Shown here: piece by piece, positions 1-6,451 of the stretch
Layout of the letters: each line of letters starts with the position of its first letter
Numbering within the stretch: the first letter of the stretch is position 1
DNA from: an uncultured Roseburia sp.
GTDB taxonomy: Bacteria > Bacillota_A > Clostridia > Lachnospirales > Lachnospiraceae
Direction of reading: 5' to 3'
DNA length: 7,555 nucleotides
Assembly: GCA_900753715.1 (NCBI GenBank)
Contig: CAAEAE010000030.1
Location: 1-7,555 of the forward strand
Notes under the pieces: model-generated
The model's database searches: none
What the model was told of the DNA's origin: nothing
What the model saw: the letters and a program-made list of their open reading frames with translations, nothing else
Made by a program: the position numbers and the translations under genes

Positions 1-442
1 ATTCACAGACACCGTCTAACGTTCCACCTCCCTGTACCATCTGTACAGTGGAACCATCATCGCTAAACACGATCTCCAATTTTCCACCATACTGCTCTAA
101 TGCAGCATCATAATCGTCCTGTGTCATTTGTACACCGCCAAGGTTACCTCCACAGAAGCTCCAGGTTGTTCCTGCTAAGTCCGGCATCTCTAAAACCGGC
201 ACATCAAGCAGACAGAATAAGTCTTCGGTAGACTCTGCTTCCGCATCTTCGCTTTGTGCATCTGATACGTCTGTGTCCGCGTCGGTCTCCGCTGTATCTG
301 TCTCCACATCAGTGTCGGTATCTGCTGCATCTGCCTCTGCGTTTGTCACTGTGCTGTCAGCAGGCTCCTCGGTATCTCCGCAGGCGGTAAAAGAGAACGC
401 CATCATTGAACTCAACATCATTGCTAAAAATTTTTTCTTCAT
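1..442 (-). CDS. Secreted lipoprotein with acidic linker and lipocalin-like region (3' part missing)
   Basis: The gene starts with ATG at 442-440 and is still open at the window edge, giving the first 147 residues. An AAAGGAGA ribosome binding site lies 8 bases upstream (451-458). Residues 1-20 are a signal peptide (KKK, then a hydrophobic core) ending in a lipobox-like FTAC, so Cys21 should be lipidated and the protein anchored outside the membrane. Residues 22-75 are a low-complexity linker of D, E, T, A and S (runs such as DTDTDVETDTAETDADTD), a common spacer after a lipidated Cys. From about residue 85 a folded domain begins: LAGTTWSFCGG, then MTQDDYDAALEQYGG, then a LEIVF strand and SDDGSTVQM. 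This pattern resembles lipocalin-like lipoproteins of Clostridia, a weak family guess. Cys77, Cys97 and Cys146 could form disulfides. The gene lies downstream of a two-component system and of a LytTR-type repeat pair, suggesting it is that system's output. Confidence 0.85.
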   Translation of the reverse strand, partial: MKKKFLAMMLSSMMAFSFTACGDTEEPADSTVTNAEADAADTDTDVETDTAETDADTDVSDAQSEDAEAESTEDLFCLLDVPVLEMPDLAGTTWSFCGGNLGGVQMTQDDYDAALEQYGGKLEIVFSDDGSTVQMVQGGGTLDGVCE

Positions 443-531
443 AATATCTCTCTCCTTTGTCACTTTTTCTTTCAGGTTCTCCCTGTTGACATTAATGTAC
501 CGTATTTTGTGCCACAGGGGAGCGACCTGTT

Positions 532-562
532 CTGAATCGACTATATTGTGCACTCAATCGAC
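532..562 (-). promoter_or_regulatory. Putative LytTR-type operator: two 10-bp direct repeats, 21-bp period
   Basis: Read on the minus strand, GTCGATTGAG (562-553) and GTCGATTCAG (541-532) form a direct repeat matching at 9 of 10 positions. The starts are exactly 21 bp apart, two helical turns. LytTR-domain regulators typically bind two 9-bp direct repeats separated by about 12 bp, so the geometry fits; the bases only loosely resemble published LytTR consensus sites. An A-rich stretch lies just upstream (588-603). Downstream, a weak -10 candidate is TACATT (499-494), with no good -35 at 17 bp (CTCCCC), as expected of an activator-dependent promoter. The -10 assignment is tentative. The adjacent LytTR regulator (1880-2617) is the natural candidate to bind here and drive the lipoprotein gene. 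Confidence 0.6.
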
Positions 563-603
563 ATTTTTTGTACTTCGTATGTAGTTTAATTATTTTTTTT
601 AAA

Positions 604-622
604 GTGCAGCAAAAAGCTGCAC
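604..622 (-). terminator. Short hairpin just after the kinase stop codon, weak terminator candidate
   Basis: GTGCAGC (604-610) and GCTGCAC (616-622) are perfect 7-bp arms around a 5-base loop, beginning one base after the kinase stop codon. In the direction of transcription only TTT follows before the sequence turns A-rich, so it lacks the long U-tract of a standard intrinsic terminator. It may terminate partly or protect the 3' end of the regulator-kinase transcript, leaving some read-through into the lipoprotein gene. Confidence 0.4.
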
Positions 623-623
623 C

Positions 624-1883
624 CTATAAAGAAACACGCAAAATAAATTCATTCTCTTTTACCAGAAAGCTGTACATACCGCCATACCGCTCAACAATTG
701 CACAGATACTGCGTACGCCGATTCCATGCCCTGGCCGGTCGGTAACCGGAACACCATTTTCAAATACTACTTCTTTTTTACATGGATTCGTGACCTGAAA
801 AAAGAATCTTTCGTTCCTCTCATACGCTAAAATAGCTATCGTTCCCTTCTGCTCCTGTGCAGTACACGCATGCAATGCATTTTCCAACGCGTTTGATAAA
901 AGCACACACAAATCCGTCTCCGATACCGGAAGAATATGTGGCACCACCGCTTTTATATTCATTGCGACACCCGCACTTTCCGCCCTTCCTGCAAAAGAGG
1001 AAAAAATAAGATTGATTGTTTCATTCTCACAGTATTTTTTCACCCTGCTTGCCTCAATCTGTGCACATACTTCATGAATGTAGCCTTCTGCCTGCTCAAC
1101 TTTTCCATTCTCAATGCATGTTAACAGATGCTGCATATGATGTCTTAAATCATGCCGATAGGTACTGGCATCTTTCTGTGACTCCCTTAAAGCCTCAATC
1201 TCACGAACCGCCTGGGAAATCTGGAGATTCAGGCAGCTCTGCATCTGCTCGAGTTCATTTTTCTTCCGCTCCTCCTCCGAAGTGCGAAACACAAATACCA
1301 GATAAGCAATACAGCAGACGAACGACATAAATTCCACTGCCGCCGGTATGCCCTTCGAAAGCAAATCCGTATAAACTCTCGTCAGATAATCAAACCCGTA
1401 GCTAAGCGTCGGAATTAATCCGAACTGAAGCTGTATTGACACGGGATAACCTGATATTGCCCGCACCGAAGGTGCCACAAAGCGCAGTAAAAGAAATAGT
1501 AACGGAAGTGTAGCAATCAGCTCCACCACATTTTGCACCGTTTCACTGTTCACAAACGCAGCCATTGCAAAAAGTGCCACCCACCTGCGAAGCTGGCAGC
1601 AGAGGTAAGCGGTCAGCACGGAAATCACCGTCCACAGGCGTTTTTTCGTTAAAATACAAAGGGCAATGCACATCGGAACATGTGTAATCACAGGATAAAG
1701 ATAACGGATTGTCTCTGCCCCGACCAACAGATATATCACGCCCTGTATGGCAAGCAGCATAAAAATACTTCCAACAAGAAATACCCGTTTTTCCTTCGTC
1801 CAGTGAATATCGCAGAAAGCCCCGGACAACACCATACCGAATATCCCAACTGCCGCACCGTTTATTACATAAAGAAGATTCAT
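624..1883 (-). CDS. AgrC/HPK10-type sensor histidine kinase with GHKL ATPase domain
   Basis: This 419-residue membrane kinase should autophosphorylate on a His and pass the phosphate to the response regulator encoded just upstream. Residues 1-200 are hydrophobic, with about six membrane segments and almost no extracellular domain, as in peptide-sensing AgrC/VirS-like kinases. Residues 200-240 are a charged helical linker. The phosphoacceptor is probably His244 in YRHDLRHH, the HPK10 form of the H box. The ATPase domain shows an N box (LLSNALENALHAC, Asn331 and Asn335) and a glycine box (GHGIGVRS, 385-392), with no classic D box, typical of HATPase_c_5/GHKL kinases. Its ATG overlaps the regulator's stop by 4 bases (ATGA), implying translational coupling. 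No agrB- or agrD-like gene is in the window, so the ligand is unknown. Family and role are firm; the stimulus is not. Confidence 0.93.
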   Translation of the reverse strand: MNLLYVINGAAVGIFGMVLSGAFCDIHWTKEKRVFLVGSIFMLLAIQGVIYLLVGAETIRYLYPVITHVPMCIALCILTKKRLWTVISVLTAYLCCQLRRWVALFAMAAFVNSETVQNVVELIATLPLLFLLLRFVAPSVRAISGYPVSIQLQFGLIPTLSYGFDYLTRVYTDLLSKGIPAAVEFMSFVCCIAYLVFVFRTSEEERKKNELEQMQSCLNLQISQAVREIEALRESQKDASTYRHDLRHHMQHLLTCIENGKVEQAEGYIHEVCAQIEASRVKKYCENETINLIFSSFAGRAESAGVAMNIKAVVPHILPVSETDLCVLLSNALENALHACTAQEQKGTIAILAYERNERFFFQVTNPCKKEVVFENGVPVTDRPGHGIGVRSICAIVERYGGMYSFLVKENEFILRVSL

Positions 1884-2617
1884 GATAAAAATACCTGCTT
1901 TCTGCTAAATGCATACTCAAGATATTTATTCTTTATCTCTGAGCATTTTCCATGTGGGATTGGTATTTCCGCAAGACTTATCATTTTAATTGCGCGGTAG
2001 GAAATATTCTGTATGTACTCCATATTCACCAAAAATGACCGATGTGGTCGTAAAAAATTGCCATAAGGCTCTAACTGCAAAGATAAATCATCCAGACTGC
2101 CAACACTTTCAAATACTTTTCCATTTTCAAGATGGAAAAAGAGTGTCCGCCCTATCACTTCACAATATTCCAGCTTTTCAAGGTCGATTCTTGTAATTCC
2201 TTCTTTACTCCGTAAAATCAGACTGTTTTCCTGTGTCTTTGTGCACTCTGCAAGCACGGAATCCATCAACCGGAAAAAGCCTTCCTCCCAGATTGGCTTT
2301 AACTGATAAAAATATGCCCCGACTGTGTAAGACTGCACTGCAAATTCCGGAGAGGAAGTAAGAAAAATAATTTTTATATTATTATCATACTGTCTGATTT
2401 CTTTTGCGGTCTCAATTCCATTTTCTCCCGGCATTAAAACGTCCAAAAATAAAATATCGAAAGAAAGTCCCTTCTCAATCGCTGCCAGTAACTCCAGAGG
2501 ACTCTGAAATACCGTATAGATAAGATCTTTGTCCCGTTCTGTTTTATATTTTTCCAATAAGATACCAAGTTCTTTTAATATCTCTAAATCATCATCACAA
2601 AATGCTATTTTTATCAT
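1880..2617 (-). CDS. LytTR-family response regulator (AgrA/VirR-like)
   Basis: This 245-residue DNA-binding response regulator is the partner of the overlapping kinase gene. The receiver domain (about 1-122) has the acidic pocket CDDD (Asp8-Asp10), phosphoacceptor Asp59 in FLDVLMPGENG, Thr87 in LTSS and Lys107 in LKP, so all expected phosphorylation residues are present. The LytTR domain (about 133-238) includes LEYCEVIGRTLFFHLENG and the family-typical FLRPHRSFLVNMEYI (188-202). Such domains bind paired direct repeats about 21 bp apart, and such a pair lies upstream of the lipoprotein gene at 532-562. The ATG at 2617 is preceded by an AAAGGAAAAG ribosome binding site and gives the standard MIKIAFCDDD start. 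Only 45 bases separate it from the upstream phosphodiesterase gene and I see no convincing promoter there, so read-through is likely, or a promoter may lie inside that gene. Confidence 0.95.
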   Translation of the reverse strand: MIKIAFCDDDLEILKELGILLEKYKTERDKDLIYTVFQSPLELLAAIEKGLSFDILFLDVLMPGENGIETAKEIRQYDNNIKIIFLTSSPEFAVQSYTVGAYFYQLKPIWEEGFFRLMDSVLAECTKTQENSLILRSKEGITRIDLEKLEYCEVIGRTLFFHLENGKVFESVGSLDDLSLQLEPYGNFLRPHRSFLVNMEYIQNISYRAIKMISLAEIPIPHGKCSEIKNKYLEYAFSRKQVFLS

Positions 2618-2641
2618 AAACTTTTCCTTTTGTACATTCCA

Positions 2642-2661
2642 GGTCTTACTGACTACTGACC
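2642..2661. repeat. Tandem 7-bp duplication inside a GGTC/GACC inverted pair
   Basis: On the + strand TACTGAC occurs twice in tandem (2647-2653 and 2654-2660). The 20-base block has GGTC at one end and GACC at the other. It fills much of the 45-base gap between the phosphodiesterase stop and the regulator start. It has no T-run and a 12-base loop, so it is not a convincing terminator, and its function is unknown. Confidence 0.35.
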
Positions 2662-2662
2662 G

Positions 2663-4603
2663 TCAAAAGAATTTTTCCACCGATTCCGCGCTGAAATTAC
2701 GGATGTAGCGTAGGCATTCCGTCTCCGGCATCGGCTTTCCATAATAATACCCCTGTATACAATCCACCCCAAGCGCCTCCATGGCATCGCTCTGCTCTTT
2801 TGTCTCAATTCCCTCTGCAACAATCTTTCTCCCAAGCATCTGAATCGTCCGGATTTCATTTTCCAGCACAATCTTTGCGGTATCACTCTTGAAATAGTCC
2901 CACACCATTTCCTTGTCAATCTTGACTTCCGCAAACGGGAACCGGATGAGATAGCTGCAATTGGAGTTTCCACTTCCGTAATCATCCATGGCAAATTCAA
3001 TTCCATGTGTTCCGAGATTCTCCATGTGTTTTAACATCAGCTCCGGCATCTGAACTGCAATTCCCTCTGTCAGTTCAAGCACAATCATCGAGTACGGAAT
3101 GTGATATTTTTCCATAACCGGAAGCACCGTCTCCTCGAGATTCAGTCGGAAACACTGCGCTACGGATACATTTACCTGAATGGAAGTAATTCCAAGCGAT
3201 TCGTTTGATAAAACATGCTTTGCAAGGAACCTGCAGCTCTCCTCTAGCACCTGCTCTCCAAGCATCAGAATACTTCCGTTCTTCTCCGCAAGTTCAATAA
3301 ATTCATCCGGTGGGATATAGCCGAGTTCATCGTCATGAAGCCTTGCAAGCGCCTCTAATGAAACAATCCGCTTGTCCTTTAATGAATAAATTGGCTGATA
3401 AAATACTTCTATCTTGTGTTCCTGTAAGGCGCGCTCGAGTGCTGTCTCCACCTTTTCCCTGCGCCTGTAATCCTCGATGGTCTGCTCCGCCGCATCCATC
3501 ACCGTCAGATGTTTTGCCTTGCGCGCCTGTTCGAGCATATAATCCTGCATCTCGGAATAATCCTCCATGCTCTCAAAATCTCTCGGATATTGTTGCACTA
3601 CAATTGCCGCATTTACAACAAGCGGACTTTCTGCGCAGTTCCACTCACCCGCAAACCGCATTTTAATTTTTTCAACAATCTGGTCTTTCTCTTCCTCGCT
3701 TAAAGTCAGAATACAGAATGATTCCTGCGTGTTGCGGAATACATTCCCACGTTTTTGAAGCGGGTCTAAAAACGCTGCGATTTCCTCGAGCACCTGATTT
3801 GCCATTTCAATGCCAAGCATACGCTCAATCCGGTGCAGTCTCTGGATGCTGAGGGTCACAATCCAGACCGGCATTTTGCGGTCAATGTATCCTTTTAACT
3901 GAACGCGGAATGCCTGTTCATTTCCCACACGTGTGACGGGGTCTAACATCTCTCCCGGATTCTGCAGGCATAAATACATAATCAGGATAATCATTGTATT
4001 TCCTACACCTGTAAGTAAAATTCCCCGTATATGGAACTGGGTATAAATCGCATAAACCGCAGTGATACAGTAAATCACTAACAGCCACTTCGTGCGCTTG
4101 TCCACCCGCTTCCAGCTCTGCAAGAATGCAACAATGCTTAAAATAAAGCAGTAGATAATGTAGTAATACCCCAAATCAGCACCGTATCCCTGATAATAAA
4201 CATTGTCTTTAAAATAATAGAAAAATCCGGTTACGGGCGTTGTAAGAAGTGCAATCTCAAACAACACAAACGGGAAAAAAGCCGCCGCCCGCTGCCACCT
4301 GTGTTCCCCATTTTCCATCCCGCAGAGTGCCCTGATATAGCGGTACATAAAATAAGAACTTAACCCCTCAAGTGCAAAAAAAGCAAACACAAACAACTCG
4401 TTCCAGAATTGTGGAACAAGCTCTGCATTTGCCAGCCCTGCACATGATATAATGTTAAATGCGGATTCCGCTATACACGTTAAGAGCAATGCCTGAAAGC
4501 ATCGAACCTTCCTGGTTGCGAACTGACGCGTAAAGAGGAAATGTAAAAGTACCGCCCCCATCACGGTCAATGCTGCAATCTCAAAATCGTAGTTATACTG
4601 CAC
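2663..4603 (-). CDS. Membrane GGDEF-EAL protein, probable c-di-GMP phosphodiesterase (inactive GGDEF)
   Basis: This 646-residue protein has a membrane part (about 8-213, roughly seven segments), a GGDEF-like domain (about 220-370) and a C-terminal EAL domain (about 385-635). The GGDEF signature is replaced by TQESF (292-296), so cyclase activity is very unlikely; the domain may bind GTP or be structural. The EAL domain keeps the expected catalytic residues: EAL at 417-419, Asn478, the LELTE acidic residues (Glu510, Glu513), Asp540-Asp541 in DDYGSG, Lys561 in KID, Glu597 in VAEGIE and Gln617 in QGYYYGKP. It should therefore hydrolyse c-di-GMP to pGpG at the inner membrane, with the membrane part as a possible sensor. 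Translation starts at GTG (4603-4601), supported by a very strong AGGAGGAGG site 6 bases upstream; the next Met is residue 15. The start overlaps the end of the alarmone synthetase gene by 11 bases. Confidence 0.93.
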   Translation of the reverse strand: MQYNYDFEIAALTVMGAVLLHFLFTRQFATRKVRCFQALLLTCIAESAFNIISCAGLANAELVPQFWNELFVFAFFALEGLSSYFMYRYIRALCGMENGEHRWQRAAAFFPFVLFEIALLTTPVTGFFYYFKDNVYYQGYGADLGYYYIIYCFILSIVAFLQSWKRVDKRTKWLLVIYCITAVYAIYTQFHIRGILLTGVGNTMIILIMYLCLQNPGEMLDPVTRVGNEQAFRVQLKGYIDRKMPVWIVTLSIQRLHRIERMLGIEMANQVLEEIAAFLDPLQKRGNVFRNTQESFCILTLSEEEKDQIVEKIKMRFAGEWNCAESPLVVNAAIVVQQYPRDFESMEDYSEMQDYMLEQARKAKHLTVMDAAEQTIEDYRRREKVETALERALQEHKIEVFYQPIYSLKDKRIVSLEALARLHDDELGYIPPDEFIELAEKNGSILMLGEQVLEESCRFLAKHVLSNESLGITSIQVNVSVAQCFRLNLEETVLPVMEKYHIPYSMIVLELTEGIAVQMPELMLKHMENLGTHGIEFAMDDYGSGNSNCSYLIRFPFAEVKIDKEMVWDYFKSDTAKIVLENEIRTIQMLGRKIVAEGIETKEQSDAMEALGVDCIQGYYYGKPMPETECLRYIRNFSAESVEKFF

Positions 4604-5252
4604 CTGTTTCCTCCTCCTGTGCCGCCTTTGCCTCTAAAATCGCTTCATTTAACTGGAGCATTTTGGCGTCCAGCATGGATACAATTTCAGAACATTCTCT
4701 TAGGTCTCTGCTGATATACTGTGGTGCGTTTCCCTCAAACTTGTAATAAATCTTGTGCTCTAAACTCGCCCAGAAATCCATCGCCATCGTGCGAATCTGA
4801 ATCTCCACCTTCGTATCAATGGTCCGGTCAGAAAGAAAAATCGGTACCGTTACAAGCATATGGTAGCTTTTATAGCCGCTCTCTTTTGGGTGACGGATAT
4901 AGTCTTTCACGGAGATTACGGTCAGGTCATTCTGTCTGCCTATCATCTCCGCAAGTTTGTAAATATCGGACGTAAAAGAACAGACAATCCGGATTCCTGC
5001 AATGTCATTGACATAATTGACCATATTCTCAATGGAGGAATCGTAACCGCCGCGCTTTAATTTCTTAACAATACTCTCCGGTGTTTTAATTCTGGATTTT
5101 ATGTATTCGATTGGATTGTACTGATGCACATGCTGAAATTCATCGTTCAAAATCTCAACTTTCGTCCCCACTTCCCGCAGTGCCGACCTGTATAAAAATA
5201 TTATGGTGTTCCAATCATCCACCCCATCACTCAATGTGAATGGTTTCTCCAT
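4593..5252 (-). CDS. Small alarmone synthetase, RelP/YwaC-like (p)ppGpp synthetase
   Basis: This 219-residue cytosolic enzyme should transfer pyrophosphate from ATP to GDP or GTP to make (p)ppGpp. Its length fits single-domain small alarmone synthetases: there is no HD hydrolase domain and no TGS or ACT region. Visible motifs are YNPIEYIKSRIKTPESI (45-61, basic substrate-binding residues Arg54 and Lys56), NDIAGIRI with metal-binding Asp83, the HPKESGYKSYH loop (121-131), VEIQIRT with Glu150, and MDFWASLEHKIYYK (158-171). The pattern resembles RelP/YwaC slightly more than RelQ/YjbM, judged from memory, so the subfamily is tentative. GGAGGG lies 5 bases before the ATG, and a TATAAT box lies 43 bases upstream. 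The last codons (encoding QEEET) also form the ribosome binding site of the phosphodiesterase gene. Confidence 0.93.
   Translation of the reverse strand: MEKPFTLSDGVDDWNTIIFLYRSALREVGTKVEILNDEFQHVHQYNPIEYIKSRIKTPESIVKKLKRGGYDSSIENMVNYVNDIAGIRIVCSFTSDIYKLAEMIGRQNDLTVISVKDYIRHPKESGYKSYHMLVTVPIFLSDRTIDTKVEIQIRTMAMDFWASLEHKIYYKFEGNAPQYISRDLRECSEIVSMLDAKMLQLNEAILEAKAAQEEETGAV
4610..4618 (-). promoter_or_regulatory. Strong internal ribosome binding site fixing a GTG start
   Basis: AGGAGGAGG on the minus strand lies within the last codons of the alarmone synthetase gene, 6 bases before GTG at 4603-4601. It supports the GTG as the true start of the phosphodiesterase and points to translational coupling of the two genes. 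Confidence 0.8.
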
Positions 5253-5295
5253 GTAATCCCTCCAAATACATTTTTATTACTGATACTATTTACTC

Positions 5296-5301
5296 ATTAT
5301 A
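5296..5301 (-). promoter_or_regulatory. -10 box of the alarmone synthetase promoter
   Basis: TATAAT on the minus strand is preceded by TGG, giving an extended -10 (TGGTATAAT). It ends 43 bases before the synthetase ATG. The -35 position at 17 bp (GGGCAT) is poor, so the extended -10 probably carries the promoter. This should be a separate start for the synthetase-phosphodiesterase pair and possibly the downstream two-component genes. Confidence 0.7.
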
Positions 5302-5333
5302 CCACACTTTTTTATTCTATGCCCGAATCCGCA

Positions 5334-5352
5334 AAAAATTTGTTAAATTTTT
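5334..5352 (-). terminator. AT-only hairpin after the PfoR-like gene, weak terminator
   Basis: AAAAATTT and AAATTTTT form perfect 8-bp arms around a 3-base loop, followed by one more T in the direction of transcription. It lies 17 bases past the stop at 5370-5372. The stem has no G or C pairs, so it is a weak terminator at best, but its position between block 1 and the TATAAT box of block 2 suggests a transcript boundary. Confidence 0.4.
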
Positions 5353-5369
5353 ATCTTTTTCCTTAAATC

Positions 5370-6431
5370 CTATAAATCCAGTTTCATATCGCCGTCTTTG
5401 ATGATGCCTGCTTTGCGGAACAGCGCTGTAAAAAGCCATGCCAGCACACCCGGAAGCACGAAGGACACCAGGATTAACCCCATCCAGTCTCCTGCCGTAA
5501 TCGCTGCCTTACTGCCTGCCTCAATCTGTGAAATCCAGCCTGTATACACTCCAATCTGTCCGACAAGTCCGCAGGTACCCATACCGGAAGAAATCGCCGC
5601 ACCGTTCATTTCCAGATGAAATACGCAGGTTGCAATCGGACCTGTCACTGCGGATGCGAGAATCGCCGGAAGCCAGATGACCGGTTTTTTTACAATATTT
5701 CCCATCTGGAGCATCGAGGTTCCGATTCCCTGGGAAACGAGTCCGCCCCACTTGTTATCGCGGAAACTTGCCACCGCAAATCCGACCATCTGCGCACAGC
5801 ACCCTGCAAGCGCTGCACCGCCGGCAAGTCCGGTAAGTCCCAGTGCCGCACAGATTGCCGCACTGCTGATAGGAAGCGTAAGCGCGATTCCGACTAATAC
5901 GGATACGATAATTCCCATGAAAAACGGCTGTAATTCAGTTGCCCACATGATGGCATTTCCCACAACACTTGCTGCTTTTCCGATTGCCGGTGCCCACCAG
6001 ACAGACAGCCCGACGCCCACAAAGATTGTGACAAACGGTGTGACGATAATATCTATTTTTGTTTCCTTAGAAACAAGTTTTCCAAACTCTGCCGCAAAAA
6101 TCGTCACAACAAGAACTGCAAGCGGACCGCCTGCTCCTCCGAGCTCATTTGCCGCCGCACCTACTGCTGCCAGTGAAAACAATACAAGCGGAGAAGCCTG
6201 TAGTGCAAACCCGATTGCGACTGCCATCGCGGGTCCTACTGCCGCCTTCGCATAAGTTCCCACTGTTACCAGAAGCTCAATTCCAAACTGGGTTCCAATC
6301 GTGGAAACAATCGTTCCGATTAAAAGGGATGCAAACAATCCCTGTGCCATTGCACCAAGCGCATCGATAAAATAACGCTTGACTGAAAGTTCGATATTCT
6401 TTTTCTTTAAAAATGCCAAAAACTTTTCCAT
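5370..6431 (-). CDS. PTS_EIIC_2/PfoR-like polytopic membrane protein
   Basis: This 353-residue, glycine- and alanine-rich protein is almost entirely membrane-embedded, with roughly eight to ten hydrophobic segments after a basic N-terminus (MEKFLAFLKKKNIELSVKRYF). The pattern matches the PTS EIIC type 2 family (PF13303, COG3641), annotated variously as PTS subunit IIC or PfoR-like putative toxin regulator. Conserved-looking patches include IGFALQASPLVLFSLAAVGAAANE, LPISSAAICAALGL and the SFRDNKWGGLVSQGIGTSMLQMGN region (polar loop about 217-240). No EIIA or EIIB domain, nor a phosphorylatable Cys or His module, is visible here or next door, so sugar transport by phosphotransfer is unproven. 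The ATG at 6431 has an AAAGGAG site 8 bases upstream. It lies 20 bases after the 86-residue gene, probably in one operon. The family is fairly sure; the substrate and role are unknown. Confidence 0.85.
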   Translation of the reverse strand: MEKFLAFLKKKNIELSVKRYFIDALGAMAQGLFASLLIGTIVSTIGTQFGIELLVTVGTYAKAAVGPAMAVAIGFALQASPLVLFSLAAVGAAANELGGAGGPLAVLVVTIFAAEFGKLVSKETKIDIIVTPFVTIFVGVGLSVWWAPAIGKAASVVGNAIMWATELQPFFMGIIVSVLVGIALTLPISSAAICAALGLTGLAGGAALAGCCAQMVGFAVASFRDNKWGGLVSQGIGTSMLQMGNIVKKPVIWLPAILASAVTGPIATCVFHLEMNGAAISSGMGTCGLVGQIGVYTGWISQIEAGSKAAITAGDWMGLILVSFVLPGVLAWLFTALFRKAGIIKDGDMKLDL

Positions 6432-6451
6432 AACTGCCGCTCCTTTTTCTA

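Noticed and set aside
273..584. Open frame on the + strand rich in Ser and Val
   Set aside because: It is the antisense of the lipoprotein's acidic repeat linker; its Ser/Val repeats simply mirror Asp/Thr codons. It has no ribosome binding site and runs through the intergenic operator.
1543..1920. Alternative minus-strand frame over the kinase N-terminus
   Set aside because: It conflicts with the kinase frame, which shows membrane segments and start overlap, and its translation has no recognisable features.
2653..3006. Alternative minus-strand frame over the EAL C-terminus
   Set aside because: It is a shadow of the EAL domain frame, which holds the catalytic residues DDYGSG, VAEGIE and QGYYYGKP.
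3310..3758. Several overlapping + strand open frames
   Set aside because: They lie inside the GGDEF-EAL gene, which has clear domain motifs; their Pro/Ser/Cys-rich translations match no protein family I know.
5253..5369. Riboswitch or small RNA upstream of the alarmone synthetase
   Set aside because: The 117-base gap holds a promoter, an AT-only hairpin and a short leader of about 35 bases. That is too short for a known riboswitch and shows no conserved core.
5677..6255. 192-residue open frame on the + strand
   Set aside because: It is antisense to the PfoR-like membrane gene. The Ala/Pro/Thr-rich composition is what the complement of a Gly/Ala-rich membrane gene gives, and no ribosome binding site is present.
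1880..6431. VirR/PfoR toxin-regulation analogy
   Set aside because: A LytTR regulator and a PfoR-like protein both occur here and in perfringolysin regulation, but they lie in different transcription blocks, no toxin gene is present, and the PfoR label is a family name only.
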